The position numbers and the translations under genes were made by a program. Below are positions 23,106 to 33,721 of a stretch of 64,000 bases of DNA, piece after piece. Source of the stretch: Neoechinorhynchus agilis (taxonomy: Eukaryota; Acanthocephala); the NCBI GenBank assembly GCA_051530055.1, contig CM121342.1:4030001-4094000 (forward strand), in the 5' to 3' direction. Positions within the stretch are counted from its first letter, which is position 1. Every line of letters starts with the position of its first letter. The notes under the pieces were generated by a model that was not told where the DNA came from, made no database searches, and saw only the letters and a program-made list of their open reading frames with translations.

Positions 23106-24608
23106 TATGAGATGTAAAGCATCTTAGTGATTTAACCCCCCTTATATTCATCCCACATTATTACTCCTTTAAGTATTAATAAATATTGAAATACTTTATT
23201 TGTATTTATTTAAAAGCAAAACAACAATACAAAACCTCTCCGCTCCTATTCATCGGCGCTGGCCAAAATAATGGTTGCATTGCCCCGCGGCACCGCAATG
23301 CTTTGGCTCTCCAGTCGCCGCGTTGATTCGTTTCCCCAAGTCCCCCCCCAAGGACAAATGGTAGTCTCGGATTAGCTCCCTGTATTTCGAGCATTTCCGA
23401 TCCTACCCGCCAAGGAATCCATCTAATCTACAAAGATTGGTGGGTTCTAGAATGTTTGGGAGGGAAAGCGTTTTTAGAATCCTACTCAGAATGGCATTGA
23501 TTTCAGCATGCCGGATATTTGTTGGTACTCAATGTCCATAAGATTGAAAGTGTTATTATCGAGGCCATATTCAGGGAACCAATACTTTCGAGAGAAACAA
23601 GACAAATTATTCCCTAAAGTTCAGGATACCTCCTGACATTGAGGTTGCTGAATTCCTTTATTGACTGAAACGAAATATTTCAATTAAAGTGATTCTTGGA
23701 TATATAATTTTCCCTACTTACAAGCAGTTTATTATTTTGAACAACCCTCCCTCAACCTCGAACCTCCCTATACCAACGCTCCTTTTCCATGCTGCCCAAT
23801 CTTCTCTCGGATATCAAAACCCGAAAATGAACCTGAGGAAAGACCAACCTTAAAAAACGCTCCTCCAAACAATAACCACCAATTCGCCCACAAGAACGGA
23901 CCTTCCAACCGGATATTCTTAAACGAGCAGACATATTCTCATCCAAATGGGCATCCCTCCGACCTGATATTCTCACCCTAACGAATACGCTTTTTTGAAT
24001 AACTCTGAACTGGAATGCTTCTGAGGACCCAAAGTTACATGGATAATATTCTGTATTTTCATCGATAGTTTATATTCTGTATTTATTACCAATAAACGTG
24101 CTGTTATTATCTGTTCGTGGCCCTTGAAGTATCATAATTTTTGATCGATTTTTACCAGCATCGTTTTCTTCGTTCGGATTGTTTTCTACTAAATTATCAA
24201 ACTTTCTTGGGACCCTTGTTAAACTCCACTTCGTCTCACTTCACTGCTTAAAATTGTAAATGTGGATCGAGTTAACGATCACGGCAAAAGAAGCGTTTTT
24301 TCAACTTGTCAAGTTGATTCCGAAAACTTTTTAAATTCTATGAACAAAACGCGTTTTCCGCCCGAATCCCTAGGATTTAATTTCATTGCTCAAATGAAAA
24401 AATTTGTCTTTTGTTTTTAAACGCCCTCTGAGCCACCAAAAAGCAGCATCGATCGTCATTGGGCTTCGACCGTTCGTCGATACTTACTGTTTCCGAAGAA
24501 AAATTTCTAGTAAGCTTTGTACCCAGAAAACGGAATCCTTCCTTTTAACGTCTCCTTCCTTCCCTACACTAAAACTTCTTCCCCTGAAACGTCGATGTCG
24601 CATCGTTG
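23106..24608. other. Spacer downstream of FoxO, no gene recognised
   Basis: A poly(A)-signal-like aataaa occurs near 23180. Segments about 23230-23400 and 23750-23990 are GC-richer and strand-skewed (C-rich on plus), unlike the AT-rich surroundings, and may be old mobile-element pieces. No coding domain was recognised in either. Confidence 0.4.
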
Positions 24609-25020
24609 TGAAGAGACCTTCCGAACTTTAAAATGAAATGAACGCAATTCTCTTAGTAGTGCCCTGAATGCACCCCAATATTTTAGAATCGAACAATCTT
24701 TACCGATTTTAGATGGTCGTCCAGTGGCGACCGCATTCGGCAAAAATACGAGACTGTAATGATTGGCGATATTGCTATCAAACTAACCACGAAATTTCGA
24801 TGATCCAAAAATTAGAGATCGATTTTGTACTGTTTTCGGTCCAGTACTCATCGGGATTGTACTTGAACTTTAAGAATAATAAAAACCAACAATTTTATCG
24901 CCTTTTTTGCCGAAATAATAATTAAGAAAATCTAAGATTGGAAATGGAGATGATTCAAAATTCAGCATCCCATTTCCATTTAGAAAGTTTAACATTCTCA
25001 GTTCGTTTTTCTCATAGGCA

Positions 25021-25043
25021 GCGTTGGTGGTGTAATGGTTAGC
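25021..25043 (+). pseudogene. 5' half of tRNA-Gly fused to unrelated sequence (right copy)
   Basis: Mirror of the left-arm fragment: the first 23 nt of tRNA-Gly including the A box, then gatattgctatcaaac. A related copy at about 24757-24800 has gtaatgattggcgatattgc, so the segment was also duplicated in tandem. Confidence 0.7.
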
Positions 25044-25374
25044 GATATTGCTATCAAACTAACCACGAAATTTCGATGATCCAAAAATTAGAAATCGATT
25101 TTTATTTTAGTCATTTCCCAATAAAATAAGAATCGATATTTGATTACATCTTAAACATGTGAGAGAGAAGTGTTCACGGCATAGGAATTTTATCTTTGAA
25201 TTCACGGCGATTACTTCTGCACCGAGGAGCACACGAATTCTATAACGAATTCTATGGTCCCACTTTGCCGAATAATTAAGAAAATCTGGGATTTGAAATG
25301 GAGAAGATTCAAAATTCAGCTTCTATTTTCGCTTTAGAAATTTCAAATATATTTCGTTCGCTTCTCGGAAAGCA

Positions 25375-25446
25375 GCGTTGGTGGTGTAATGGTTAGCATG
25401 GTTGCCTTCCAAGCAGCCGATCCGGGTTCGATTCCCGGCCAACGCA
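25375..25446 (+). tRNA. tRNA-Gly (anticodon UCC), right copy
   Basis: Full cloverleaf: acceptor gcgttgg/ccaacgc; D arm with A box tggtgtaatgg; anticodon stem gttgc/gcagc with loop CTTCCAA; T arm with B box ggttcgattcc. No oligo-T terminator follows until about 25610, leaving a GC-rich 3' region of about 165 nt. Confidence 0.97.
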
Positions 25447-25614
25447 AAGGGATCCCGCCGAAAACGAAGGAAACGCCCCATCCGCAGCATCGAGAACATC
25501 CCAACTCCGGACGACTCCGAACATCCAGCGAGGGAAACGCTCGTTCGCTCGAATGACTAAAACCGGCGTCCGCCACCCTTCTCTCGCTGGAAAGAGAATC
25601 GAATGCAACTTTTT
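25447..25614 (+). ncRNA. Possible structured 3' trailer of the tRNA-Gly transcript
   Basis: A GC-rich segment in an AT-rich arm, running from the tRNA end to the first T5 run (25610-25614). It includes an 8-bp stem ccagcgag (25525-25532) with ctcgctgg (25583-25590) and smaller nested pairings. The same segment is present in the left arm (20245-20412). No RNA family was recognised, and transcription is inferred only from the missing terminator. Confidence 0.35.
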
Positions 25615-25870
25615 CGTTTTTTCTTCGACCTCCTTCATTGAATGGAACGTACATTTTTATCCACAAAAAAGAAGTTTTTGATCCTCAAAAGCTTTACGTT
25701 TACGAACGTAAAAACTCATTGGCCGTTCGTTCCTCGACGTCCGTTCTTATCCGAAATATTACTCCAGGTTTTCATTCTTCAACATAAAAGCCATCGATTG
25801 AGTAGAATGCTCATTTTTTTGGAATATCCTTTTCGAAAGATGTGACCGAGCTTTTCTTTTAGAATTTAAG

Positions 25871-27223
25871 ATGAACATCGCATTCAAAGTTGACAACGTT
25901 CAAATTCATTCCTTCTTAAATTCTTGTCATCGTCGCTTCTTAAACCAATGGTTCAATGCTGGAATTATTGCTTTCGGAATCGCTTTAATTATTAGTCCTT
26001 TGTGTTTGATTTTCGCTCTTCTTTTCTATAAGCCAACTCATTTCTCAACAGTCGCTTTGATTGTTGTCTATTTGCGATTTCCATTTGTTCATCTTATCAC
26101 GGCGATCGTTTTTTCGGTCGTAATCCACGAATCTGGCCATGTCATCGCTTGTCTAAAGTATGAACTCATTTTTCCCTCCAATTATTTCTTCATTTGTTTA
26201 GTGACGGTGGATCCTTTCGCTCAATGGGGCTGCGTTTAACTTGCATTTACATTCCTGCTTCTTTTGTTCGACTCTCAGTGAATCCAACAGATGAAATTGT
26301 AAAGAAACTGAGGTATTTTTGAATTCTGTTATAACAAATTTCGAACCAATTTTGATAGATTTGTCGCCGGTGGTTTATGGCACAATCTCGTCTGTTGTTT
26401 TGTTTGCTTTTTCCTGGTTGCCATTATCGACAGATCCGTTAATAACGATTTATTCAACAGACAAATTCATTTGGATAAAATCAATGGAATAACAGGAAAT
26501 TTTGAAGTTCAATCGATTGACAATTGCACTGTTACAAGTTTGGACGAACTTCGTTTTTGTTTAGAGGTTGTTCGCCGTTTTAACCGTTCGGAATGCTGCG
26601 TTCACATCGATGATTTCCAATTGTACATTTAAGATATGAGATCAAAGGTTGTCTTGATCTCTATCTACAAAATATCTTATATTTCCCAGCGAAATTGTTT
26701 CATGAAGGCACGACTGCTCAATAGAACTGGATGTCTTGTTAGACGTTTGGGATTTGAGAATCCACAAATCCGAGGTTATTGCACAGCGGAAAAGAAATGT
26801 CCAAAAAGTGAGATCTGCGTTCAACTTGTCTTTGATTCTTTGGACGATTGCCTTTTCGAAGTTAACTTCAGATTGGACGACAGCATTCGAGTTCTTCGAC
26901 CTGTCATTGATTCCGCAGTTTTCCTATCATCTTTCTCGAAGGAGACAATAACGACATCTCATATTTTTCTTCGTCCGTTCGCCTGGTTATTTACGGAGAT
27001 GCGGATCTTTCTGCGAACTCTTTGTTCAATTTCGGCCTTATTTGTATTCTCGAATGCTCTTCTAATATACGAAAGCGACGCAGCTCATTTTATTCATATT
27101 GTTCGTTTCAATAAACAAACTGGAAGCCGAGGATTTTCCAGTCGGATTATAAATGTCGGGACGACTTTGACACTCATTAGTATTTTGTTGCTTTTATCAT
27201 TGCGAGTTTTTCCTTATCTGTGA
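25871..27223 (+). CDS. MBTPS2: Site-2 protease, right copy, 404 aa
   Basis: Exons 25871-26157, 26202-26312, 26359-26599 and 26648-27223. It has the same structure and motifs as the left copy: HESGH at 86-90, GLWHNLV, cysteine-rich luminal segment, and C-terminal helices with NALLIYESDA. Two coding differences from the left copy were noticed (one silent, one Ala/Thr in GYCTAEKK). Both copies are open and correctly spliced, so both may be active. It diverges from tRNA-Gly by about 425 bp. At 404 residues it is shorter than the human enzyme (519). Confidence 0.85.
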
Positions 27224-28457
27224 TTCTGATGATAAAGATTCTTGGATGCGATTTGCGGAAAATCGGGTTATTCCATATTAGCCGGAAATATCGTTAAATT
27301 TTAAGAGAATTCACAAGAAAGCTCTTGAAGTCGCTTAAAAGGTTTAAAATGTTGAATGTATTTATGATGTTGCAGCAGAAAAAGGTTGAGAATTTATCGA
27401 TTTTTTCAAATAATTCAACGATCTTTGAAGATAATATCGCGTTTTATCAGTATCATTTAATTCGGTAATCATTTATCGCATATTTTCCGGGTTTCTATTC
27501 TTTTTTTTAAACAAAAATATTTATACTAATTAATATTCGGTGGTAGAATTGCACTTTTAAGTAAAGATTCATTGTTGGAATTTTTTGAGCGATAATTTTT
27601 GTTTAGTTCGACACTTGAAAACGTATTCCATCTTTATGGAAAATTATTTAACTCTTAGCTTTCAATTTTATTGTTCACGAGTCTTTGATCGGGTGAAATT
27701 CCCTCGTGAAAAAAGGTTTATCGATATTTTCCTTCCTTTAAATTGATCTTAAATATTTTCAACGATATTAAAATCATTCGCTACTTATATTAATTTTTGT
27801 TATTGATATTTTTCAGGACAGTTTTTCGGTCTTAATGTATTTTAAAGCATATTTAATAATTGTGCGATCGAATTTTCTGTCTTTTTACTTAAATGATTCC
27901 GATCTTTTTTGATCTGGCGAACGTCCACGTATTAAAAATATTATCCGTATCGGTAACGTTTTATTTTAACCGCCTCTTCGATTGAGAAACGACATTGCAG
28001 TCTTTGGATACCAATTCGTCTCGTCCAACTCAATAGAATGCGCTGAGATTATTTCTTAATTCCAAAGTCATTGGTAATCAAAAAAACTAAAGATTACCTC
28101 GATTATTCTCATTTAAATTCAATCGCCTCTTATCGCCACCACAAAATCCTTATCGGCAATAATCTTTACTTTCCGGACGAAAAGATTTTCGACATTTCAA
28201 AGTGCTTATTTTTCTAATGAATTTCGCTTTTAAATACACTCAAATCTTTTCAAGGATTCATCGAAATTAGACTATGAAACGCGATCTCATTCTCCTTTTC
28301 GTTTTACTACTAATCAAAATTTTTGTTCTTTTTTTGTTTCGGAATTCACGTTGTTTTGTTCTCCATTGAAGTTCTTTATTAATGTTTCCAATTTAAAAAT
28401 TCAAAGTTACATAACCGACGTTCAGTATCAATTCAAAAGCTTCGTCAAACATCTGAT

Positions 28458-31035
28458 TTAAAATTTTATTGAATTAATCCCACTGTTCGTTCGATATGTG
28501 CCGTTAATTCTTGCAAATATTTCACTTTCACTTGGAAGCCTGCACGTGATGTCCACTCTTGTGAAAGCTTGAAATTTTCGGCTGCCATTAAAACTACAAT
28601 ATTCCAGCACAGTATTTAATCCTTCGGCTGAAAAATTTTGAGGTGCTGCCAAGATTTTGAATCTGTTAGGATTCCATGGCGCACTTTCATTACCTTCATG
28701 ACTGACATGAGTTATTCTACCAGCCTCTAGTTTTGGTCGTGAAATGGTTTTGTACTTTATCAATATTCTTCGGAGCAGATCATCGTCCTCGCCTCCCCAT
28801 CCGAAATAATAATTAGAGCGTAGTCTCAATTCATCAATGAAGTTAGTAAAGTTCTACTGTAAAGGCTCTTTAAATACTTAGCGTTAAAATTCAGAACTTC
28901 TGCTGAGAGTTTTTCAAACCGACATTATATTTTCCGACATTGATCGTGCAAAGTCTCTCTAAACTTTTCTATTTCTATAGTAAAATGCCCATCGATATGA
29001 GTGTTTTTCAAAACACTTTTCGTAATTTCTAGTGGTAGTTTCACCTTCCCGGGGGATCACTAATTTCGCCGATACTTCACTTTGTATAATTCCGACGTTA
29101 TTAAGGTCGACGTGAAATATCGAGGAAATTAGTGAATTTAAATCCCCGAAATAGTAAAACTACCAAAACAAAATCTCTTTTTCCCTACCGAAGATAATAA
29201 TCCATTATTACCTCATGAGGATTTAAATTCACTAATTTATTTCGTCGATATTTCACTTTGTATAATTCCGACGTTATTAAGGTCGACGTGAAATATCGAG
29301 GAAATTAGTGAATTTAAATCCCCGGAATTGTAAAACTACCAAAACAAAATCTCTTTTTCCCTACCGAAGATAATAATCCATTATTACCTCATGAGGATTT
29401 AAATTCACTAATTTATTTCGCCGATATTTCACTTTGTATAATTCCGACGTTATTAAGGTCGACGTGAAATATCGAGGAAATTAGTGAATTTAAATCCCCG
29501 GGATTGTAAAACTACCAAAACAAAATCTCTTTTTCCCTACCGAAGATAATAATCCATTATTACCTCATGAGGATTTAAATTCACTAATTTATTTCGTCGA
29601 TATTTCACTTTGTATAATTCCGACGTTATTAAGGTCGACGTGAAATATCGAGGAAATTAGTGAATTTAAATCCCCGAAATAGTAAAACTACCAAAACAAA
29701 ATCTCTTTTTCCCTACCGAAGATAATAATCCATTATTACCTCATGAGGATTTAAATTCACCAATTTATTTCGTCGATATTTCACTTTGTATAATTCCGAC
29801 GTTATTAAGGTCGACGTGAAATATCGAGGAAATTAGTGAATTTAAATCCCCGAATAGTAAAACTACCAAAACAAAATCTCTTTTTCCCTACCGAAGATAA
29901 TAATCCATTATTACCTCATGAGGATTTAAAATATTTCACTTTGTATAATTCCGACGTTATTAAGGTCGACGTGAAATATCGAGGAAATTAGTGAATTTAA
30001 ATCCCCGGGATTGTAAAACTACCAAAACAAAATCTCTTTTTCCCTACCGAAGATAATAATCCATTATTACCTCATGAGGATTTAAAATATTTCACTTTGT
30101 ATAATTCCGACATTATTAAGGTCGACGTGAAATATCGAGGAAATTAGTGAATTTAAATCCCCGAAATAGTAAAACTACCAAAACAAAATCTCTTTTTCCC
30201 TACCGAAGATAATAATCCATTATTACCTCATGAGGATTTAAATTCACCAATTTATTTCGTCGATATTTCACTTTGTATAATTCCGACGTTATTAAGGTCG
30301 ACGTGAAATATCGAGGAAATTAGTGAATTTAAATCCCCGAAATAGTAAAACTACCAAAACAAAATCTCTTTTTCCCTACCGAAGCCAAGATATTTTTTGG
30401 TAATGTTGCATTGAAGCTACGTTTTTAGAGAAACCGTTGATTCTTTGATATTGGTAATAAGTGATCGCCGTTACACCTCCGAAATACCATTGATCGAACA
30501 CATATTGGCTCGAAGACATTCCAGTTAATAATTGACTTGGAGATGTTCGATTGCACACGTACAAATTTTCGAATCGATCAGGGATTTTGTCCACGTCTGA
30601 AAAAACAAAACATTCATATCCAAGGTTATTTGCTGCCAGGAATCCCATATTAAATGCACTTCCACGATTAAACGGTTCGTTTCCTTGCTGGTTAACCACC
30701 AAAATAGAATACGGGACATTCTGCTGCTGGAGGAAAAAATGCATTTTGCTTAAAAACACAGATAAATATTTCTTCCAATTACGAATCGCTACAATCAGTA
30801 GTGTTGATCCATAGACTGGTCTACAATCTCGTGGAGACCAATGTCCTCCCAGCGTCACTTCGGGTATCTCGAGTGATTCTGGATCAATAGAATCCAAAAT
30901 CTTAACGCCACGAAGTCCGTGATCATAGTCCCCAGATCGATACAAGCAATATTTCAAAACTTTGGGATGTTGTGGTGCCGATAGAAATAATTGGATCGCT
31001 AATAACGTCAAAATCAAAAAACGGTTTGTTCTCAT
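28458..31035 (-). CDS. B4GALT: Beta-1,4-galactosyltransferase family enzyme, 336 aa
   Basis: A Golgi type II glycosyltransferase moving galactose (or GalNAc, as in invertebrate B4GALNT relatives) from UDP-sugar to GlcNAc ends. Exons 31035-30421 and 28853-28458; one 1567-nt intron, phase 0. N-terminal anchor FLILTLLAIQLFLSA at 6-20. Family motifs in order: GGHWSPRDC (63-71), FNRG, FVFSDVD with metal-binding DVD at 147-149, FGGVTA, INGF, FGWGGEDDD at 223-230, and ISRP. About 13 extra residues (NFTNFIDELRLRS) lie between INGFSKN and GWGGEDDD. The intron holds tandem array A5, whose edge is only 37 bp from the donor. Array A6 starts at the start codon. The stop codon abuts inverted repeat 1. Confidence 0.88.
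29055..30384. repeat. Tandem array A5 inside the B4GALT intron, unit about 181 bp, about 7.5 copies
   Basis: The unit contains gatatttcactttgtataat, ggtcgacgtgaaatatc, gaatttaaatcccc and ctctttttccctaccgaag. Two internal inverted pairs exist in each unit (gatatttcac with gtgaaatatc; ctaattt with aaattag), so each unit can fold. Copies vary mainly by short deletions. Confidence 0.95.
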
Positions 31036-32912
31036 TGTTTTTTAATGTAGAACTCGCGTACAGTTTTTATTTCTCAATGAAAATTTATTGCTTATTCGAA
31101 TGACTAAACTGGACTCTCGGACGTGTTAAAATCATAGAGTTTAAGAAAAAAGAGTTGCTTTCAAATCGAGGATAACGATCAATGTTTCCATAAATTCTTT
31201 AGACATCTGAATATGCAAAAAAAATGATTTACATAAAATTCTGTTTGTTAGACTTTCCAGAAAGGAAGTTGCTTCTCGGATTTGAATTCGAGTAGCAAAA
31301 AGATCTTGTCCAGTTCAATTTTTAATTAACTTGATATCTTTATTGTAAACGGGATCCTAAGACAGTTTCTTCGTTAATAACGTCAAAATTAACGGTTTGT
31401 TCTCATTGTTTTTTTAATGTAGAACTCGCGTACAGTTTTTATTTCTCAATGAAAATTTATTGCTTATTCGAATGACTAAACTAGACTCTCGGACGTGTTA
31501 AAATCATAGAGTTTAAGAAAAAAGAGTTGCTTTCAAATCGAGGATAACGATCAATGTTTCCATAAATTCTTTAGACATCTGAATATGCAAAAAAAATGAT
31601 TTACATAAAATTCTGTTTGTTAGACTTTCCAGAAAGGAAGTTGCTTCTCGGATTTGAATTCGAGTAGCAAAAAGATCTTGTCCAGTTCAATTTTTAATTA
31701 ACTTGATATCTTTATTGTAAACGGGATCCTAAGACAGTTTCTTCGTTAATAACGTCAAAATTAACGGTTTGTTCTCATTGTTTTTTATGTAGAACTCGCG
31801 TACAGTTTTTATTCTCAATGAAAATTTATTGCTTATTCGAATGACTAAACTGGACTCTCGGACGTGTTAAAATCATAGAGTTTAAGAAAAAAGAGTTGCT
31901 TTCAAATCGAGGATAACGATCAATGTTTCCATAAATTCTTTAGACATCTGAATATGCAAAAAAAATGATTTACATAAAATTCTGTTTGTTAGACTTTCCA
32001 GAAAGGAAGTTGCTTCTCGGATTTGAATTCGAGTAGCAAAAAGATCTTGTCCAGTTCAATTTTTAATTAACTTGATATCTTTATTGTAAACGGGATCCTA
32101 AGACAGTTTCTTCGTTAATAACGTCAAAATTAACGGTTTGTTCTCATTGTTTTTTTATGTAGAACTCGCGTACAGTTTTTATTTCTCAATGAAAATTTAT
32201 TGCTTATTCGAATGACTAAACTGGACTCTCGGACGTGTTAAAATCATAGAGTTTAAGAAAAAAGAGTTGCTTTCAAATCGAGGATAACGATCAATGTTTC
32301 CATAAATTCTTTAGACATCTGAATATGCAAAAAAATGTGTTTGTTTGTGTTTTTTTTTTTGTTTTTTTGTGGGTGGTTTTTCGTTGTTGGTTTGTTTTTT
32401 TTTTATGTAGAACTCGCGTACAGTTTTTATTTCTCAATGAAAATTTATTGCTATTCGAATGACTAAATGACTCTCGGACGTGTTAAAATCTGGTTGGGTT
32501 GTTGGGTGTTTTTTTTTTTGTTATGTTTACATAAAATTCTGTTTGTTAGACTTTCCAGAAAGGAAGTTGCTTCTCGGATTTGAATTCGAGTAGCAAAAAG
32601 ATCTTGTCCAGTTCAATTTTTAATTAACTTGATATCTTTATTGTAAACGGGATCCTAAGACAGTTTCTTCGTAATAACGTCAAAATTAACGGTTTGTTCT
32701 CATTGTTTTTTTATGTAGAACTCGCGTACAGTTTTTATTTCTCAATGAAAATTTATTGCTTATTCGAATGACTAAACTGACTCTCGGACGTGTTAAAATC
32801 ATAGAGTTTAAGAAAAAAAGTTGCTTTCAAATCGAGGATAACGATCAATGTTTCCATAAATTCTTTAGACATCTGAATATGCAAAAAAATGTTTTACATA
32901 AAATTCTGCCTA
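31003..32912. repeat. Tandem array A6 of the B4GALT 5' flank, unit about 392 bp, about 5 copies
   Basis: Unit 1 overlaps the B4GALT start. Minus-strand ATGAGAACAAACCG plus the upstream flank is repeated with about ten codons shortened, so each copy carries ATG, four codons of the gene and then a stop. Markers: gtagaactcgcgtacag, ggactctcggacgtgtt, ttgcttctcggatttg. The fourth/fifth copy is broken by G/T-only stretches near 32335-32400 and 32490-32525. Confidence 0.95.
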
Positions 32913-33019
32913 TGAAAATAGGTTTAAAAAGTATCATTTATGTTTCCGTTATTGCAGATTAATTCAATGAATAAAGACTGCACCAAATAAGAATAATCTT
33001 TTTTTTGAACATAGTCCAT

Positions 33020-33721
33020 TCATGACAATTTCGCTAGATCATTCAAGCTATGATTTCTGACAAGGAAGGCAATAAACAGCGATATATACCATAATGCGGA
33101 ACCGATTGACTTTACAACAATAAGAATTATTGCATTTGTTTGAAGAGCAGATATTATTCGAGTTGAATCACTGTTGTTATTGAATACTTTAGAAAAGGTG
33201 AGAAGCTTCGTGCAGTAACCAAGTGTAAATATCTCAAGAAACGGTAAACCACACAATAAAGCGAGAAATATGTATGCACATCTATCAATCGCGTATTGCA
33301 GCAACAATATTCCAGAAAAGAAGTGGAGAAATCTCAATATTCCAATGATGATAACCATCACCGCGATAAATCCTACCAATTTCGACGTTTTCTCAAACAT
33401 CGCTATTGCAATTTCATCCGATTTTTCGATGTTGTCAATCATGGAATTGAGTATGAATTGGAGAAAAAATAAGAATGTTCCTGCAGAAATCGACAATGCC
33501 ACAGTTGCTCCATTTATCGATACCAACCCGATGAGGAACCGATTACACCATCCGTAGTTTTGAGAAGCCTTTTCATATGAAGAATTCGGGATTTGCTGTA
33601 TTGGCGTTGTCATTGTGAAGTTTTGTTTTTTGGTTAACGTTCTAAGCGACTCATGTACGCTTAAATATGAAGGGCAAAACGCAAAACATCTAAACTTAGA
33701 GACTTTCCTCACTATAACCAA
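33020..33721 (-). CDS. Four-helix membrane protein, up to 233 aa, unknown function
   Basis: A single exon. Four hydrophobic helices: NGATVALSISAGTFLFFLQF, VGFIAVMVIIIGILRFLHFF, YIFLALLCGLPFLEIFTLGY and NAIILIVVKSIGSALWYISL. The first 36 residues are not needed for the fold, and an inner ATG (MTTPIQQ) may be the real start. The arrangement resembles small four-span proteins in general, with no diagnostic motif (no tetraspanin CCG, no claudin WxxW-C-C). Membrane location is a confident call, the role is not. Confidence 0.65.
   Translation of the reverse strand: MVIVRKVSKFRCFAFCPSYLSVHESLRTLTKKQNFTMTTPIQQIPNSSYEKASQNYGWCNRFLIGLVSINGATVALSISAGTFLFFLQFILNSMIDNIEKSDEIAIAMFEKTSKLVGFIAVMVIIIGILRFLHFFSGILLLQYAIDRCAYIFLALLCGLPFLEIFTLGYCTKLLTFSKVFNNNSDSTRIISALQTNAIILIVVKSIGSALWYISLFIAFLVRNHSLNDLAKLS

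Larger units (their letters stand above)
24609..28455. repeat. Right arm of large inverted repeat 1 (about 3.85 kb)
   Basis: Reverse complement of about 17454-21250. It ends three bases short of the B4GALT stop codon (28458). Near the outer edge it holds about 50 bp (around 28385-28440) that the left arm lacks. Confidence 0.95.

Noticed and set aside
26623-26640. Possible 18-nt intron in S2P
   Set aside because: A normal 48-nt intron (26600-26647) with proper phase fits better and gives the conserved ECC segment.
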